A DNA stretch of 64,000 bases from assembly GCF_015209585.1 (NCBI RefSeq), contig NZ_JADEYR010000001.1, positions 538,397 through 602,396 of the forward strand. The letters run 5' to 3'. The position numbers were made by a program, and so were the translations under genes. The notes under the pieces are model-generated. The model had not been told where the DNA came from. It did not search any database and worked only from the letters and a program-made list of their open reading frames with translations. Positions within the stretch are counted from its first letter, which is position 1. Every line of letters begins with the position of its first letter. Source of the DNA: Brachybacterium epidermidis. GTDB lineage: Bacteria > Actinomycetota > Actinomycetes > Actinomycetales > Dermabacteraceae. Below are positions 24,490 to 34,487 of the stretch, piece by piece.

Positions 24490-26118
24490 TCAGTCTCCGA
24501 CCGCCGCCCGGTACCGGTCCGCGATGACCTCGGCCACCAACGGATGCGTGCCCAAAGGCCGCGCCACCACATCGGCCCCGGACGCCTCCAGTTTCTTCTG
24601 GAAGTGTCCCGGTGCCAGCATGTAGGACGCCACCACCACGCGCTCGGCCCCGGCCTGGCGGGCCTGCCGCACCACGGTGGCCACATCCGGCGCGGAGGCC
24701 GCCACGTAGCCCAACCCGACCTCGGTTTCCAGAGCGCCCGCGAGCAGGTCACGCATCTGCTCGACCATCGCCACCCCGTCCGGGTCGCTGGTTCCAGCCG
24801 CCGCCATCACCACGGTGTCGCCCTTGCTCAGGCCCGCCTCCCGCAGGCGTTCGACCATCACGGTGGCCAGGCGCTCATCCGGGCCCAGCGGCGCGGTCGC
24901 CACGGCGGTGCGTCCGCGCACCGCCCCGCCGATGTCCTTGCGCACGTGGTAGCCCGTGGACAGCAGCACCGGCACCACCACCGCTGAGACCGGGGCATCG
25001 AGACGGGTGGCATCGGAGGGGCCGGCATGGGCGGCCACCGCATCCTCGATCGCCGGGGCCTGGATGTCCACGAAGGACTCCCGCACCGGGGCATCGACCA
25101 GCTCCGCGGCCATCACCAGCAGTTCGCGGATCACGTCGCGGCCCGCCCGGAAGCGGGTGCCGTGGGCGCAGCCGATCAGCACCGGGGAGCGGCCGGGGGC
25201 GTCCCCGCCCTGCGCGTCGCCCGCGGAGAACGGGTGCTCCGCCTGCTCCTGCGGGGCGGTGAGGTTGTCGCGGCCCGCGCCGCGACCGGTCTCCTGCGGC
25301 TCGGGGGGAGCCAGGAAGCCCTCGGCGGCGGTGCCGCCCACCGCGATCACGGCGGGCGAGGTGATCTGCTCGCGCTCCACGGTCTCCACGATGGTCGCCA
25401 GCGTGCCGCGCACGCAACGCTGCTCGAGCATGGTCGCGCTCTGCACGACGGCCACCGGGGTGGCAGGGTCGACACCGTTGAGTGTCGCCTGGGCCACCAG
25501 GCGCGGCAGCCATTCCACGCCCATCATCAGCACCGTGGTGGTGCCGGCGTCCCGCAGCGCGGCCAGATCGGCCGGCCCCAGGTCGCCGTGGGCGTTGACC
25601 ACGTGGAGGGCGACGGCGGTGCCGCGGTGTGTGACGGGGACGTCGCCCGCGGCGGGCCCCGCGATCGAGGAGCTCACCCCGGGCACCACCTGGACGTCGA
25701 TGCCGGCGGCACGGCAGGCCAGCACCTCCTCGCCGCCCCGGCCCAGCAGGAAAGGGTCCCCGCCCTTGAGCCGCACCACGCGCTTGCCCGCGCGGGCCCG
25801 CTCCACCAGCACCTGCTCGATCTCCGCCTGGGGGATCGAGGCCACGCCGGGGGTCTTGCCCACGGGGATGATCTCGACGTGCTCGTCGAGCAGCTCGGTC
25901 AGGCCCGCGGGGCCCAGACGGTCCACCACCACCACGTCGGCCTGGCGCAGCAGCGCCAGCCCGCGCACGGTGATCAGGTCCAGGGCCCCCGGCCCGCCTC
26001 CCACCAGGGCCACCGTTCCCGGCTCGAGGCGCGTGGTGGACAGGGCACTTGCGTCGAGGGGATCGGAGCCCGGGCGGGCGGGGGAGCCGGGAGCGGTGTC
26101 GGAGCCGCCCGCCATCAT
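24490..26118 (-). CDS. Fusion of uroporphyrinogen-III C-methyltransferase and sirohydrochlorin chelatase (SUMT-CbiX)
   Basis: 542 residues with two enzymes in one chain. Residues 35-275 are a SUMT/CobA methyltransferase (VALVGGGPGALDLIT, DVVVVDRLG, RVVRLKGGDPFLLGRGGEE). Residues 315-540 are a CbiX/SirB-type chelatase (VLIGCAHGTRF with the catalytic His, VLLSTGYHVRKDI, ASYMLAPGHFQKKL). Together they make precorrin-2 and insert iron into sirohydrochlorin, giving the sirohaem needed by NirB. The start overlaps the nirD stop as ATGA, so the gene belongs to the nirB-nirD operon. The NAD-dependent precorrin-2 dehydrogenase step is not covered by either domain. Confidence 0.9.
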   Translation of the reverse strand: MMAGGSDTAPGSPARPGSDPLDASALSTTRLEPGTVALVGGGPGALDLITVRGLALLRQADVVVVDRLGPAGLTELLDEHVEIIPVGKTPGVASIPQAEIEQVLVERARAGKRVVRLKGGDPFLLGRGGEEVLACRAAGIDVQVVPGVSSSIAGPAAGDVPVTHRGTAVALHVVNAHGDLGPADLAALRDAGTTTVLMMGVEWLPRLVAQATLNGVDPATPVAVVQSATMLEQRCVRGTLATIVETVEREQITSPAVIAVGGTAAEGFLAPPEPQETGRGAGRDNLTAPQEQAEHPFSAGDAQGGDAPGRSPVLIGCAHGTRFRAGRDVIRELLVMAAELVDAPVRESFVDIQAPAIEDAVAAHAGPSDATRLDAPVSAVVVPVLLSTGYHVRKDIGGAVRGRTAVATAPLGPDERLATVMVERLREAGLSKGDTVVMAAAGTSDPDGVAMVEQMRDLLAGALETEVGLGYVAASAPDVATVVRQARQAGAERVVVASYMLAPGHFQKKLEASGADVVARPLGTHPLVAEVIADRYRAAVGD

Positions 26119-26543
26119 GAACCGGCGGCCAGCCGGGGCGAGGTGGCCACGTGAAGCTTCCCGTCCCGGATCTCGGCGTCGTACACGGCGATCGGCTGCG
26201 GCTCCCCACCCCCGGCATCCAGCACCTCGCCGGTGCTCAGGTTCCAGGCCTGCTTGTACATCGGGGAGGCGATCGTGGGCACGATCGTCCCGGGCTCCTC
26301 GCCCTCGCCCGGCACCAGGTGGGAGCCCACCAGTCCGCGAGAGAGGATCTGTGTGCCCGAGTACGGATCCAGCTGCTGGATCGCGTGCACGCTGCCGTCC
26401 TCCAGCAGGAACACGCCGATCTGGGTGCCGTCAGGCAGCAGTGCGGCGGCGCCGCGCTCCACGGTCAGGGCATCCACGGAGCAGATCTCGATCATCTCGC
26501 CGGCGGTGCCGGCCGAGGTGTCCACGGTGGCGTCGGTGTTCAT
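26115..26543 (-). CDS. nirD: Nitrite reductase [NAD(P)H] small subunit
   Basis: A 142-residue NirD protein with a Rieske-like fold that lacks the cluster-binding Cys/His pairs, as normal for NirD. Typical features are GVFLLEDGSVHAIQQLDPYSGTQILSRGLVG and ASPMYKQAWNLSTGEVLD. It partners NirB in reducing nitrite to ammonium in the cytosol. It lies 13 bases after nirB and overlaps the sirohaem fusion gene by 4 bases, so the three are one operon. Confidence 0.93.
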   Translation of the reverse strand: MNTDATVDTSAGTAGEMIEICSVDALTVERGAAALLPDGTQIGVFLLEDGSVHAIQQLDPYSGTQILSRGLVGSHLVPGEGEEPGTIVPTIASPMYKQAWNLSTGEVLDAGGGEPQPIAVYDAEIRDGKLHVATSPRLAAGS

Positions 26544-26556
26544 CGCTGCTGGCTCC

Positions 26557-29244
26557 TCAGCTCTTCTGGGTGGGGTCGTAGCCGGAGGGCTCGGCGGTCC
26601 CCGGCGTGGCCATGGCGTGCTGGCGGGCTGCCAGCGGGGTCGGGTAGGTCTCGGTCTCGCCCTCGGCCGCCGGCCTGGCCTGCCCGCGCTCGAGCACGTA
26701 CCTCAGTCCCGGGTCGGACTTCTCCGGGGCGTTGACGAAGGAGACGAACTTCGCGCGGCGCTCCGGGTCGTACACGGCCTCGGCCCACTCGTCCACGTAG
26801 GAGTCGGCGTGCTTCTGCATGGACTCCTCCAGCTGCTCGCCGATGCCCAGCGAGTCGTCCACGATGATGCGGCGCAGCTCCTCGATGCCGCCCGGGAACT
26901 CCTCCACCCAGCGCGCCGTGCGCTGCAGCTTGTCCGCCTCACGGATGTACAGCATCAGGAAGCGGTCGATGCACTTGACCAGGTTGGTGTCGTCCAGGTC
27001 CTCGACCAGCAGCTTGCCGTGGGCGGGCTGGGCGCCCCCGTTGCCGCCCACGAACAGGTTCCAGCCCTTCGTCGTCGCAATCACGCCGACGTCCTTGGCC
27101 TGGGCCTCGGCGCACTCGCGCGCACAGCCCGAGACGCTGATCTTGAGCTTGTGCGGCGAGCGCAGGCCGCGATAGCGCTTCTCCAGCGCCACGGCCATGG
27201 TGGTGGAGTCCTGCACCCCGAACCGGCACCAGTTGGTGCCCAGGCAGGCCTTGACCATGCGCAGGGACTTGCCGTAGGCGTGGCCGGACTGGAAACCGGC
27301 GTCCACCAGGCGCTTCCAGATCTCCGGCAGCTGCTCCAGGCGCGCACCGAACATGCCGATGCGCTGGGCGCCGTTGAGCTTCACGTACAGGCCGTAGTCC
27401 TTCGCCACCTGAGCGATCACCATCAGGCCCTCGGGGGTGACCTCGCCGGCAGGCATCGCCGGGATCACGGAGTAGGTGCCGTCCTTCTGGATGTTCGCCA
27501 TCACGAAGTCGTTGGTGTCCTGCAGGGAGCCCAGCTGACGACCCACCGGGTTATGTCGGGAGCCGGTGATCGCGCCCAGGGTGGACAGGATCGAGGCCAC
27601 CACCGGGCGGCACACCGCACAGCCGCGGCCGGTGCCGTAGGCGGCGACCACCTCGGTGAAGGTCTGCTGGCCGCCCTCCTCCACGAGCTTGAACAGCTCG
27701 GCGCGGGAGTACGCGAAGTGCTCGCACAGCCCCTTGGAGACCGTGATGCCGGACTTCTCCAGCTCCTTGTTGAGGATCTTCGTCAGCAGCGGCACGCAGG
27801 AGCCGCACACCGTGCCGGCCTTGGTGCACTCCTTGACCTGGCCGATGGTGTGGCAGCCCTGCTCGGTGACGGCGGCGCGCACGGTGCCGGCGGCGACGTT
27901 GTTGCAGGAGCACACCACGGCGTCGTCAGGCAGCTCGGTGTCGGGCATGGCGCCGGCGCCGGCCGGGGCGATCAGGGCCGACGGGTCCGCCCCGAGTGCC
28001 CGGCCCACCAGGGGCCGCAGCGAGGAGTACAGCTCGATGTCGCCGATGAACACGCCGCCCAGCAGGGTCTTGGCGTCGTCGCTGACCACGAGCTTGCGGT
28101 ACTGGCGCTTGAACGGGTCGATGAAGGTGACGTCCAGGGCGCCCGGGGTGAGGCCGTTGACGTCGCCGAAGGCGGCCGCCTCCACGCCCACTCCCTTGAG
28201 CTTGGTGCCCTCCACCGAGCGCTCATGGGTGCGCTTGCCACCCAGGAAGCTGTCCACGACCACGTCGGCCATGTCGTTGCCGGGGGCCACCAGGCCCGCG
28301 CACACGCCGTTGAAGGAGGCGCACTCGCCGATCGCCCAGATGATCTCGTCGGAGGTCTGGCAGGTCTCGCCCACCACCACGCCGCCGCGTTCGCCGATCG
28401 CCAGGCCGGCCTCGCGGGCCACCTTGTCGCGGGGGCGGATGCCGGTGGAGAACACCACGATGTCGGCGGGCAGCTCGGAGTCGTCGGTGAGGTGGGCGGT
28501 GCCCATGGCGCCGTCGGCCGCGGGAGAGAAGCGTGCCGCCCCTACGCCGGTGCGCACACCGATGCCGAGATCCTCGATCAGCAGGCGCAGCATCTCGCCG
28601 CCGCCCTGGTCCAGCTGGACGGCCATGAGACGGTCCGCGAACTCCACGACGGTGGTGTCGACCGCCATGCCCTTCAGCGCGGCCGCGGCCTCCAGGCCCA
28701 GCACCCCGCCGCCGACCACCACACCGCGCAGCGGGCGCCCCACCTTCTCGGAGCGCAGGGTGACCCACTCGGCCATCCGCTCGACGTCCTCCACCGTGCG
28801 GTAGGAGAAGGTGCCGGGCAGGTCGTTGCCCTCGGCGCGGGGCGACCATGCCCAGGAGCCGGTGGCCAGCACCAGGCGGTCGTAGGCGTGCACGGTGCCG
28901 CTGGCGGTGGTGACCGTCTGCGCATCGCGGTCCAGGGCGGTCACGGCGTCGCCGGTGACCAGGGTGATGCGGGGATCGTCCCAGACCGTGGGGTCCAGGG
29001 TGAGCAGGTCCGCGTTGCGGCTGGAGAACCAGTTCGACAGGTGCACGCGGTCGTACGGCTGCTGGGGCTCCTCACCGATCATGGTGAGCTCCCAGCTGCC
29101 GTCGGGGTCCTGGGCCCGCAGCCGGGAGACGAATCGATGGCCGGTCATGCCGCCGCCGACGACGACGATCCGTTCGCCGTCCAGGGGTGGGGTCGTGGTG
29201 GTGTCCTCGGCCGTGGTCAGGGGGGAGTGTCCGGGGGCGGTCAT
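26557..29244 (-). CDS. nirB: Nitrite reductase [NAD(P)H] large subunit
   Basis: An 895-residue sirohaem enzyme. In order: FAD-dependent NAD(P)H oxidoreductase domain (IVVVGGGMTGHRFVSRL near residue 25, GVVVGGGVLGLEAA in the second dinucleotide fold), a BFD-like [2Fe-2S] domain (VCSCNNVAAGTVRAAV...CTKAGTVCGSC), and the sulfite/nitrite reductase domains with the four cysteines for the 4Fe-4S/sirohaem site (CLGTNWCRFG and SGCAREC). First gene of nirB-nirD-SUMT/CbiX, ending in nitrite-to-ammonium assimilation. No nitrate reductase or nitrate transporter is in the window. Confidence 0.96.
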   Translation of the reverse strand: MTAPGHSPLTTAEDTTTTPPLDGERIVVVGGGMTGHRFVSRLRAQDPDGSWELTMIGEEPQQPYDRVHLSNWFSSRNADLLTLDPTVWDDPRITLVTGDAVTALDRDAQTVTTASGTVHAYDRLVLATGSWAWSPRAEGNDLPGTFSYRTVEDVERMAEWVTLRSEKVGRPLRGVVVGGGVLGLEAAAALKGMAVDTTVVEFADRLMAVQLDQGGGEMLRLLIEDLGIGVRTGVGAARFSPAADGAMGTAHLTDDSELPADIVVFSTGIRPRDKVAREAGLAIGERGGVVVGETCQTSDEIIWAIGECASFNGVCAGLVAPGNDMADVVVDSFLGGKRTHERSVEGTKLKGVGVEAAAFGDVNGLTPGALDVTFIDPFKRQYRKLVVSDDAKTLLGGVFIGDIELYSSLRPLVGRALGADPSALIAPAGAGAMPDTELPDDAVVCSCNNVAAGTVRAAVTEQGCHTIGQVKECTKAGTVCGSCVPLLTKILNKELEKSGITVSKGLCEHFAYSRAELFKLVEEGGQQTFTEVVAAYGTGRGCAVCRPVVASILSTLGAITGSRHNPVGRQLGSLQDTNDFVMANIQKDGTYSVIPAMPAGEVTPEGLMVIAQVAKDYGLYVKLNGAQRIGMFGARLEQLPEIWKRLVDAGFQSGHAYGKSLRMVKACLGTNWCRFGVQDSTTMAVALEKRYRGLRSPHKLKISVSGCARECAEAQAKDVGVIATTKGWNLFVGGNGGAQPAHGKLLVEDLDDTNLVKCIDRFLMLYIREADKLQRTARWVEEFPGGIEELRRIIVDDSLGIGEQLEESMQKHADSYVDEWAEAVYDPERRAKFVSFVNAPEKSDPGLRYVLERGQARPAAEGETETYPTPLAARQHAMATPGTAEPSGYDPTQKS

Positions 29245-29284
29245 CTGTGGTCACACGTCTCTCTGCGAGGGGCTGCGTCCGACC

Positions 29285-29290
29285 AGACTA
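29285..29290 (-). promoter_or_regulatory. Possible -10 hexamer TAGTCT of the nirB promoter
   Basis: On the minus strand TAGTCT lies about 40 bases before the nirB ATG, leaving a leader of some 33 bases. The hexamer is the same variant as upstream of the ACT-domain gene. No -35 is clear. The gap also contains the short palindrome TGTGGTCACA next to the start codon, of unknown meaning. Confidence 0.3.
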
Positions 29291-29433
29291 AGGGAGAGCG
29301 CGAGGCGGGGCGGGACTTTTCTACCGCCCGCCGGCGGGCTCGCAGCTGATAAGCGGCGATGCGGTACGACCTGGGCCGATACGGGGGCGTCCGAATGGTG
29401 GACGGCTGGTCCGCCGTACGACGGGCGGGGGGC

Positions 29434-29439
29434 TATGGT
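29434..29439 (+). promoter_or_regulatory. -10 hexamer TATGGT of the ilvB operon promoter
   Basis: TATGGT followed by exactly 6 bases and then the ATG of the leader peptide. This places the transcription start at the leader peptide's own start codon, so even the leader peptide is read from a leaderless mRNA. Confidence 0.6.
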
Positions 29440-29445
29440 GTCCGC

Positions 29446-29484
29446 ATGCAGACGATCCTTCTCGTAATCACCGAGCGCGGCTGA
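29446..29484 (+). CDS. ilvB operon leader peptide (MQTILLVITERG)
   Basis: A 12-residue reading frame whose middle is Ile-Leu-Leu-Val-Ile, that is, all three branched-chain amino acids, encoded by ATC CTT CTC GTA ATC. These include CTT, CTC and GTA codons that are uncommon among the CTG/GTG-rich genes here. It is followed 29 bases later by a rho-independent hairpin and then ilvB. This is the classical layout of transcription attenuation: slow translation when charged Ile, Leu or Val tRNA is scarce changes folding downstream and lets polymerase into ilvB. It is too short for ordinary gene finders. Confidence 0.85.
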   Translation: MQTILLVITERG

Positions 29485-29513
29485 CGCCCGTTCGTCCCCA
29501 CGAGACGTCCCGC

Positions 29514-29549
29514 GCCCCTCAGAGCCACAGGCCGAGGGGCTTTTTCTTT
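29514..29549 (+). terminator. Attenuator: rho-independent terminator before ilvB
   Basis: GCCCCTC (29514-29520) pairs with GAGGGGC (29534-29540), with an inner GCC/GGC pair set around ACA, directly followed by TTTTTCTTT. This is one of very few hairpins in the window with a true U-tract. It ends only 12 bases before the ilvB start. A short GCGCGG inside the leader codons could pair with CCGCGC at 29510-29515, touching the left arm, but a convincing antiterminator is not evident by eye. Confidence 0.8.
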
Positions 29550-29561
29550 GAAGGAGTTCCG

Positions 29562-31317
29562 ATGACACCTCAGCACCTCACCGGCGCACAGGCACTGGTG
29601 CAGTCCTCGAGCACGCCGGGGCCGAGGTCGTCTTCGGCCTTCCCGGCGGGGCGATCCTGCCCACCTACGACCCGCTGATGGATGCGCAGAAGCTGCGTCA
29701 CGTGCTGGTGCGCATGAGCAGGGCGCCGGCCACGCTGCCAGCGGGTACGCCCATGCCACAGGGAGGGTGGGGGTGTGCCTGGCCACGTCCGGGCCGGGTG
29801 CCACCAACCTCATCACCCCCATCGCCGACGCCCAGATGGACTCGATCCCGATGGTCGCCATCACCGGGCAGGTCGGCTCCTCCTTCATCGGGACCGACGC
29901 GTTCCAGGAGGCGGACATCGTGGGCATGACGATGCCGGTGACCAAGCACAACTTCCTGGTCAAGGACGCCGCCGAGATCCCGCGCGTGATCAAGCAGGCC
30001 TTCCACATCGCCTCCACCGGCCGCCCCGGTGCGGTGCTGGTGGACGTCACCAAGGACGCCCAGCAGGCCACCGCGGACTTCGTGTGGCCCGAGACCCTGG
30101 ACCTGCCCGGCTACCGACCCGAGCCCCGCCCCCACAACAAGCAGATCCGCGAGGCGGTCTCCCTGCTCATGCAGTCCCGCCGACCGGTGTTCCTGCTGGG
30201 CGGCGGCGTGATCCGCGGCCGTGCCTCCCAGCAGGTCACCGAGCTGATCGACACCAGCGGCGCACCGTTCGTCACCACCCTGATGGGCCGCGGCGCCCTG
30301 CCGGACTCGCATCCCAGCCACCTGGGCATGCCCGGCATGCACGGCACCGTCGCGGCGGTCTCCGCGCTGCAGCGGGCGGATCTGATCGTGGCCATCGGTG
30401 CGCGCTTCGACGACCGCGTGACCGGTCGCCTGGACTCCTTCGCGCCGAACGCGACGATCGTCCATGCCGATATCGACCCTGCGGAGATCTCCAAGAACCG
30501 CACCGCCGACGTCCCGATCGTGGGCCAGGCCGCCGAGGTGGCCACCGCGCTGACAGCAGAGCTGCGTGAGCGCATCGCCGCCGACGACACCCGTGACTAC
30601 GAGTCCTGGTGGAGCACCCTGTCGATGCTGCGTGACACCTACCCGCTGGGATGGACCGCCACCGCCGACGGTTACACCGCCCCGCAGAAGGTGATCTCCC
30701 GGATCGGCGAGATCTCCGGACCGGACTCGATCTACGTGGCGGGCGTGGGCCAGCACCAGATGTGGTCCAGCCAGTTCATCCGCTACGAGAAGCCCAACTC
30801 GTGGATCAACTCGGGAGGCCTGGGCACCATGGGCTACTCCGTGCCGGCCGCGATGGGCGCCAAGGTGGGACGGCCCGAGACCACCGTGTGGGCCATCGAC
30901 GGCGACGGCTGCTTCCAGATGACCAACCAGGAGCTGGCCACCTGCGTCATCAACGACATCCCGATCAAGGTCGCGGTGATCAACAACAGCTCGCTGGGCA
31001 TGGTGCGGCAGTGGCAGAACCTCTTCTACGACAAGCGGTACTCCCACACCGATCTCAACACCGGGCACGGCACCCGCCGCATCCCCGACTTCGTCAAGCT
31101 CGCTGACGCCTATGGTGCGGCCGGACTGCGCTGCGAGAGGGACGAGGACATCGACGCCACCATCGAGCAGGCCATGGAGATCAACGACCGCCCGGTGGTG
31201 GTGGACTTCCAGGTCAGCGCCGATGCCATGGTCTGGCCCATGGTGCCCGCCGGCGTCTCCAACGACGAGATCCAGATCGCGCAGGGCATGAGCCCCGAGT
31301 GGGAGAGGGACATCTGA
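29562..31317 (+). CDS. ilvB: Acetolactate synthase large subunit, broken by two one-base frameshifts
   Basis: ThDP-dependent first common step of valine, leucine and isoleucine synthesis. The ATG at 29562 has GAAGGAG five bases upstream and encodes [15 protein letters not shown]. The frame is then lost at 29605-29606 and again at 29713. Adding one C at each point restores [24 protein letters not shown] and then [23 protein letters not shown], with the catalytic glutamate (HEQGAGH), and a 585-residue protein of normal length. From 29767 onward the frame is intact: [36 protein letters not shown] and the ThDP-binding region ending [11 protein letters not shown]. Both repairs are lost C bases, so an error in the sequence is likelier than a dead gene. 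Followed after 2 bases by ilvN. Confidence 0.92.
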
Positions 31318-31319
31318 GA

Positions 31320-31856
31320 ATGAACGCCACCGAATCCGCCATGCCCGCCGACACCCAGACCCTCTCGGTCCTGGTGGAGAACAAACCGGGCGTCCTCACC
31401 CGCGTCGCCGCACTGTTCGCCCGTCGCGGCTACAACATCGCCTCCCTCGCGGTGGGCCCCACCGAGCACCCGGAGATCTCCCGCATCACCGTGGTGGTGG
31501 ACGTGGCCCAGCACCCCCTGGAGCAGATCACGAAGCAGCTCAACAAGCTGGTCAACGTGCTGAAGATCGTGCAGCTCGAGCCCCGTCAGACGGTGCAGCG
31601 CGAACTGATGCTGGTGAAGGTCTTGGCCGACAACACCTCGCGCACCTCGGTGCTGGAGATCGTGCAGATGTTCCGGGCCAAGGTGGTCGACGCCGCCGCG
31701 GACGCCGTGACGATCGAGGCGACCGGTACGCAGGACAAGCTCACCGCCCTGCTGAGCATGCTGGAGCCCTTCGGGATCCGCGAGATCGTGAAGTCCGGCG
31801 AAGTGGCCATCGGACGCGGCGGCCGCGCTCTCACCGACAAGAACCTGCTGGGCTGA
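31320..31856 (+). CDS. ilvN: Acetolactate synthase small (regulatory) subunit
   Basis: 178 residues with an N-terminal ACT domain (LSVLVENKPGVLTRVAALFARRGYNIASLAVGPTE) and a C-terminal ALS_ss domain (QRELMLVKVLADNTSRTSVLEIVQMFRAKVVDAA...FGIREIVKSGEVAIGRG). It activates the IlvB subunit and carries valine feedback inhibition. The ATG at 31320 follows the ilvB stop by 2 bases and lies after GAGAGGGA; the longer frame from 31299 overlaps ilvB and is not preferred. Confidence 0.95.
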   Translation: MNATESAMPADTQTLSVLVENKPGVLTRVAALFARRGYNIASLAVGPTEHPEISRITVVVDVAQHPLEQITKQLNKLVNVLKIVQLEPRQTVQRELMLVKVLADNTSRTSVLEIVQMFRAKVVDAAADAVTIEATGTQDKLTALLSMLEPFGIREIVKSGEVAIGRGGRALTDKNLLG

Positions 31857-31891
31857 GCCCGCCTCCCCACCCATCGCGTTCCATCATCTGA

Positions 31892-33028
<1,137 letters not shown>

Positions 33029-33047
33029 CACACCCGATCCCCACCCG

Positions 33048-33080
33048 GCGGCGGGAGCACCCTCGAGGTGCTCCCGCCGC
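33048..33080 (+). terminator. Terminator after ilvC
   Basis: A 14-bp perfect stem (33048-33061 with 33067-33080, arms built on GGCGGGAGCACC) with a 5-base loop, 20 bases past the ilvC stop and followed by GGTCTTTCG. It separates the ilvBNC unit from the lipoprotein gene. Confidence 0.8.
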
Positions 33081-33155
33081 GGTCTTTCGTGCATCATGAT
33101 GTTCTGAACACACACACGACAGCTCGGCCGACGTGCCGAGCAGGGGGATCCGGGG

Positions 33156-34487
33156 ATGAGCAAGGACGCGACCACCCGCACGACCACACGACGCACGGCG
33201 CTGACCGGGCTGGGGGCCCTGGGCGTGATGACGACGGCGGGGGCATGCTCCCTGCTTCCGGGCGGGGACGAGGAGCCGGCCGGAGGGACGGACCCGGCGC
33301 CGGGTGCCGGAAGTGACGAGGGAGGCGCCTCCTCGGAGCCCGCCCCGGAGCCTGGCACCACCTTCGACGACTGGGCGGCGGCGGAGGATCTGCGGCTCGT
33401 GGAGATCGACACCGCCGCGGCGGACGAGCGCGCGAGGATCGAGCCAGGGCCGCTCGAGCGAGAGGACCGCTTCGGGACCTGGGCCTCTCCCGGCTTCCCG
33501 GATGACTCGCCCCTGCTCACCGCCGAGCCGCTCGAGTTCGACGCCGAGGCCGCGGCGGCACTCGGTGGGGAGTCCGAGGCGCGCAGCGCCCTGCGTGACG
33601 TGCTGCTCCAGACGGTCGTCGAGGTCGCCGACACCCCGCTGCTGCTCGAGGCCGACAACTCCCGCAGCGGTGAGATCGGGCCCGTCCTCGTGAAGGCGTT
33701 CGGGCTCGAGGGCTTCGACCCCTCGGCCTTCGACCCGCTGTTCGAGCAAGTCCCCATCAGCGGGGCGCCGACGCCCGAGGTGGGCGTGCCGGAGATGTTC
33801 GACCTCGAACCGGCGCCCTATCCCGAGGATGGTCCTCGGATGAGCGTGCTGGACACCTCCAGCCTCCTCGCACGGGTGCCGGAGGGCACCACGTTCCCCG
33901 GCGCGGGCGCCGCTCTGGTCGCGTTCGTGCGCGGCGTGGTGCCGATCGTGCGCGAGGGCGAGGACGGGTTCCTGCGGCGCGAGGTCGCCTTCTATCTCGG
34001 CGTCGAGGACGGCCGGATGAACGCGCTGATGACCTACGTCGTCGCCACGGTGCCCACGCTCGCGATCTCCGACGCGGAGGAGCTGCCACTGGTCGAGCCG
34101 ACCGAGGTGCCCGAGGACTGGCAGGAGATCTCCTTCGGCCGCCTCACCGCCGCGATCCCTCCGACGTCGGGTGAGCTCGAGGAGGTAGAGCTCGGCATCT
34201 CCAGCGTCGACGAGGATGGCACTCGCAAGGGCGGGATCACCCTGTTCCGTCTGCCGGTCCCGAGCCCCTACCTGCTCGACGCCGTGCTCTACGCCGCGCG
34301 GGCGGAGATCGGCGGCGCGGACCTGGTCACCGCCGCGGTCAGCCGGGGTGGCGAGGACGGGATGGTCGTCGCCGTACGCGTGCACGTGGGGGAGGAGGAG
34401 TATCGCGTGCAGGTCAACGGGGTCTCCGCCGAGGAGGCGCCCGTCCTCGCCCACCAGGTGCTGGCGGGGATTCGCGTGGAGGGGTGA
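33156..34487 (+). CDS. Secreted lipoprotein of unknown function (443 aa)
   Basis: The N-terminus carries RRTALTGLGALGVMTTAGAC, a signal that looks both twin-arginine-like (RRT) and lipoprotein-type, with the lipidated Cys near residue 31. Residues 33-68 are a Gly/Pro/Glu/Ser-rich linker. The remaining 370 residues form a mixed alpha/beta acidic domain that I do not recognise. It stands alone between the ilvC terminator and serA, with a GGGGGATCCGGGG stretch before the ATG. Expected to sit on the outer face of the membrane. Confidence 0.75.
   Translation: MSKDATTRTTTRRTALTGLGALGVMTTAGACSLLPGGDEEPAGGTDPAPGAGSDEGGASSEPAPEPGTTFDDWAAAEDLRLVEIDTAAADERARIEPGPLEREDRFGTWASPGFPDDSPLLTAEPLEFDAEAAAALGGESEARSALRDVLLQTVVEVADTPLLLEADNSRSGEIGPVLVKAFGLEGFDPSAFDPLFEQVPISGAPTPEVGVPEMFDLEPAPYPEDGPRMSVLDTSSLLARVPEGTTFPGAGAALVAFVRGVVPIVREGEDGFLRREVAFYLGVEDGRMNALMTYVVATVPTLAISDAEELPLVEPTEVPEDWQEISFGRLTAAIPPTSGELEEVELGISSVDEDGTRKGGITLFRLPVPSPYLLDAVLYAARAEIGGADLVTAAVSRGGEDGMVVAVRVHVGEEEYRVQVNGVSAEEAPVLAHQVLAGIRVEG

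Noticed and set aside
29247..29256. TGTGGTCACA palindrome before nirB as a CRP/FNR-type site
   Set aside because: The spacer is 2 bases, not the 4-6 needed for FNR or CRP half-sites, so it is probably chance.
26233..29349. Plus-strand frame of 1038 codons antisense to nirB
   Set aside because: Long shadow frame caused by GC-rich third positions; translation is His/Gly/Val repeats with no domain, whereas nirB on the minus strand has every expected motif.
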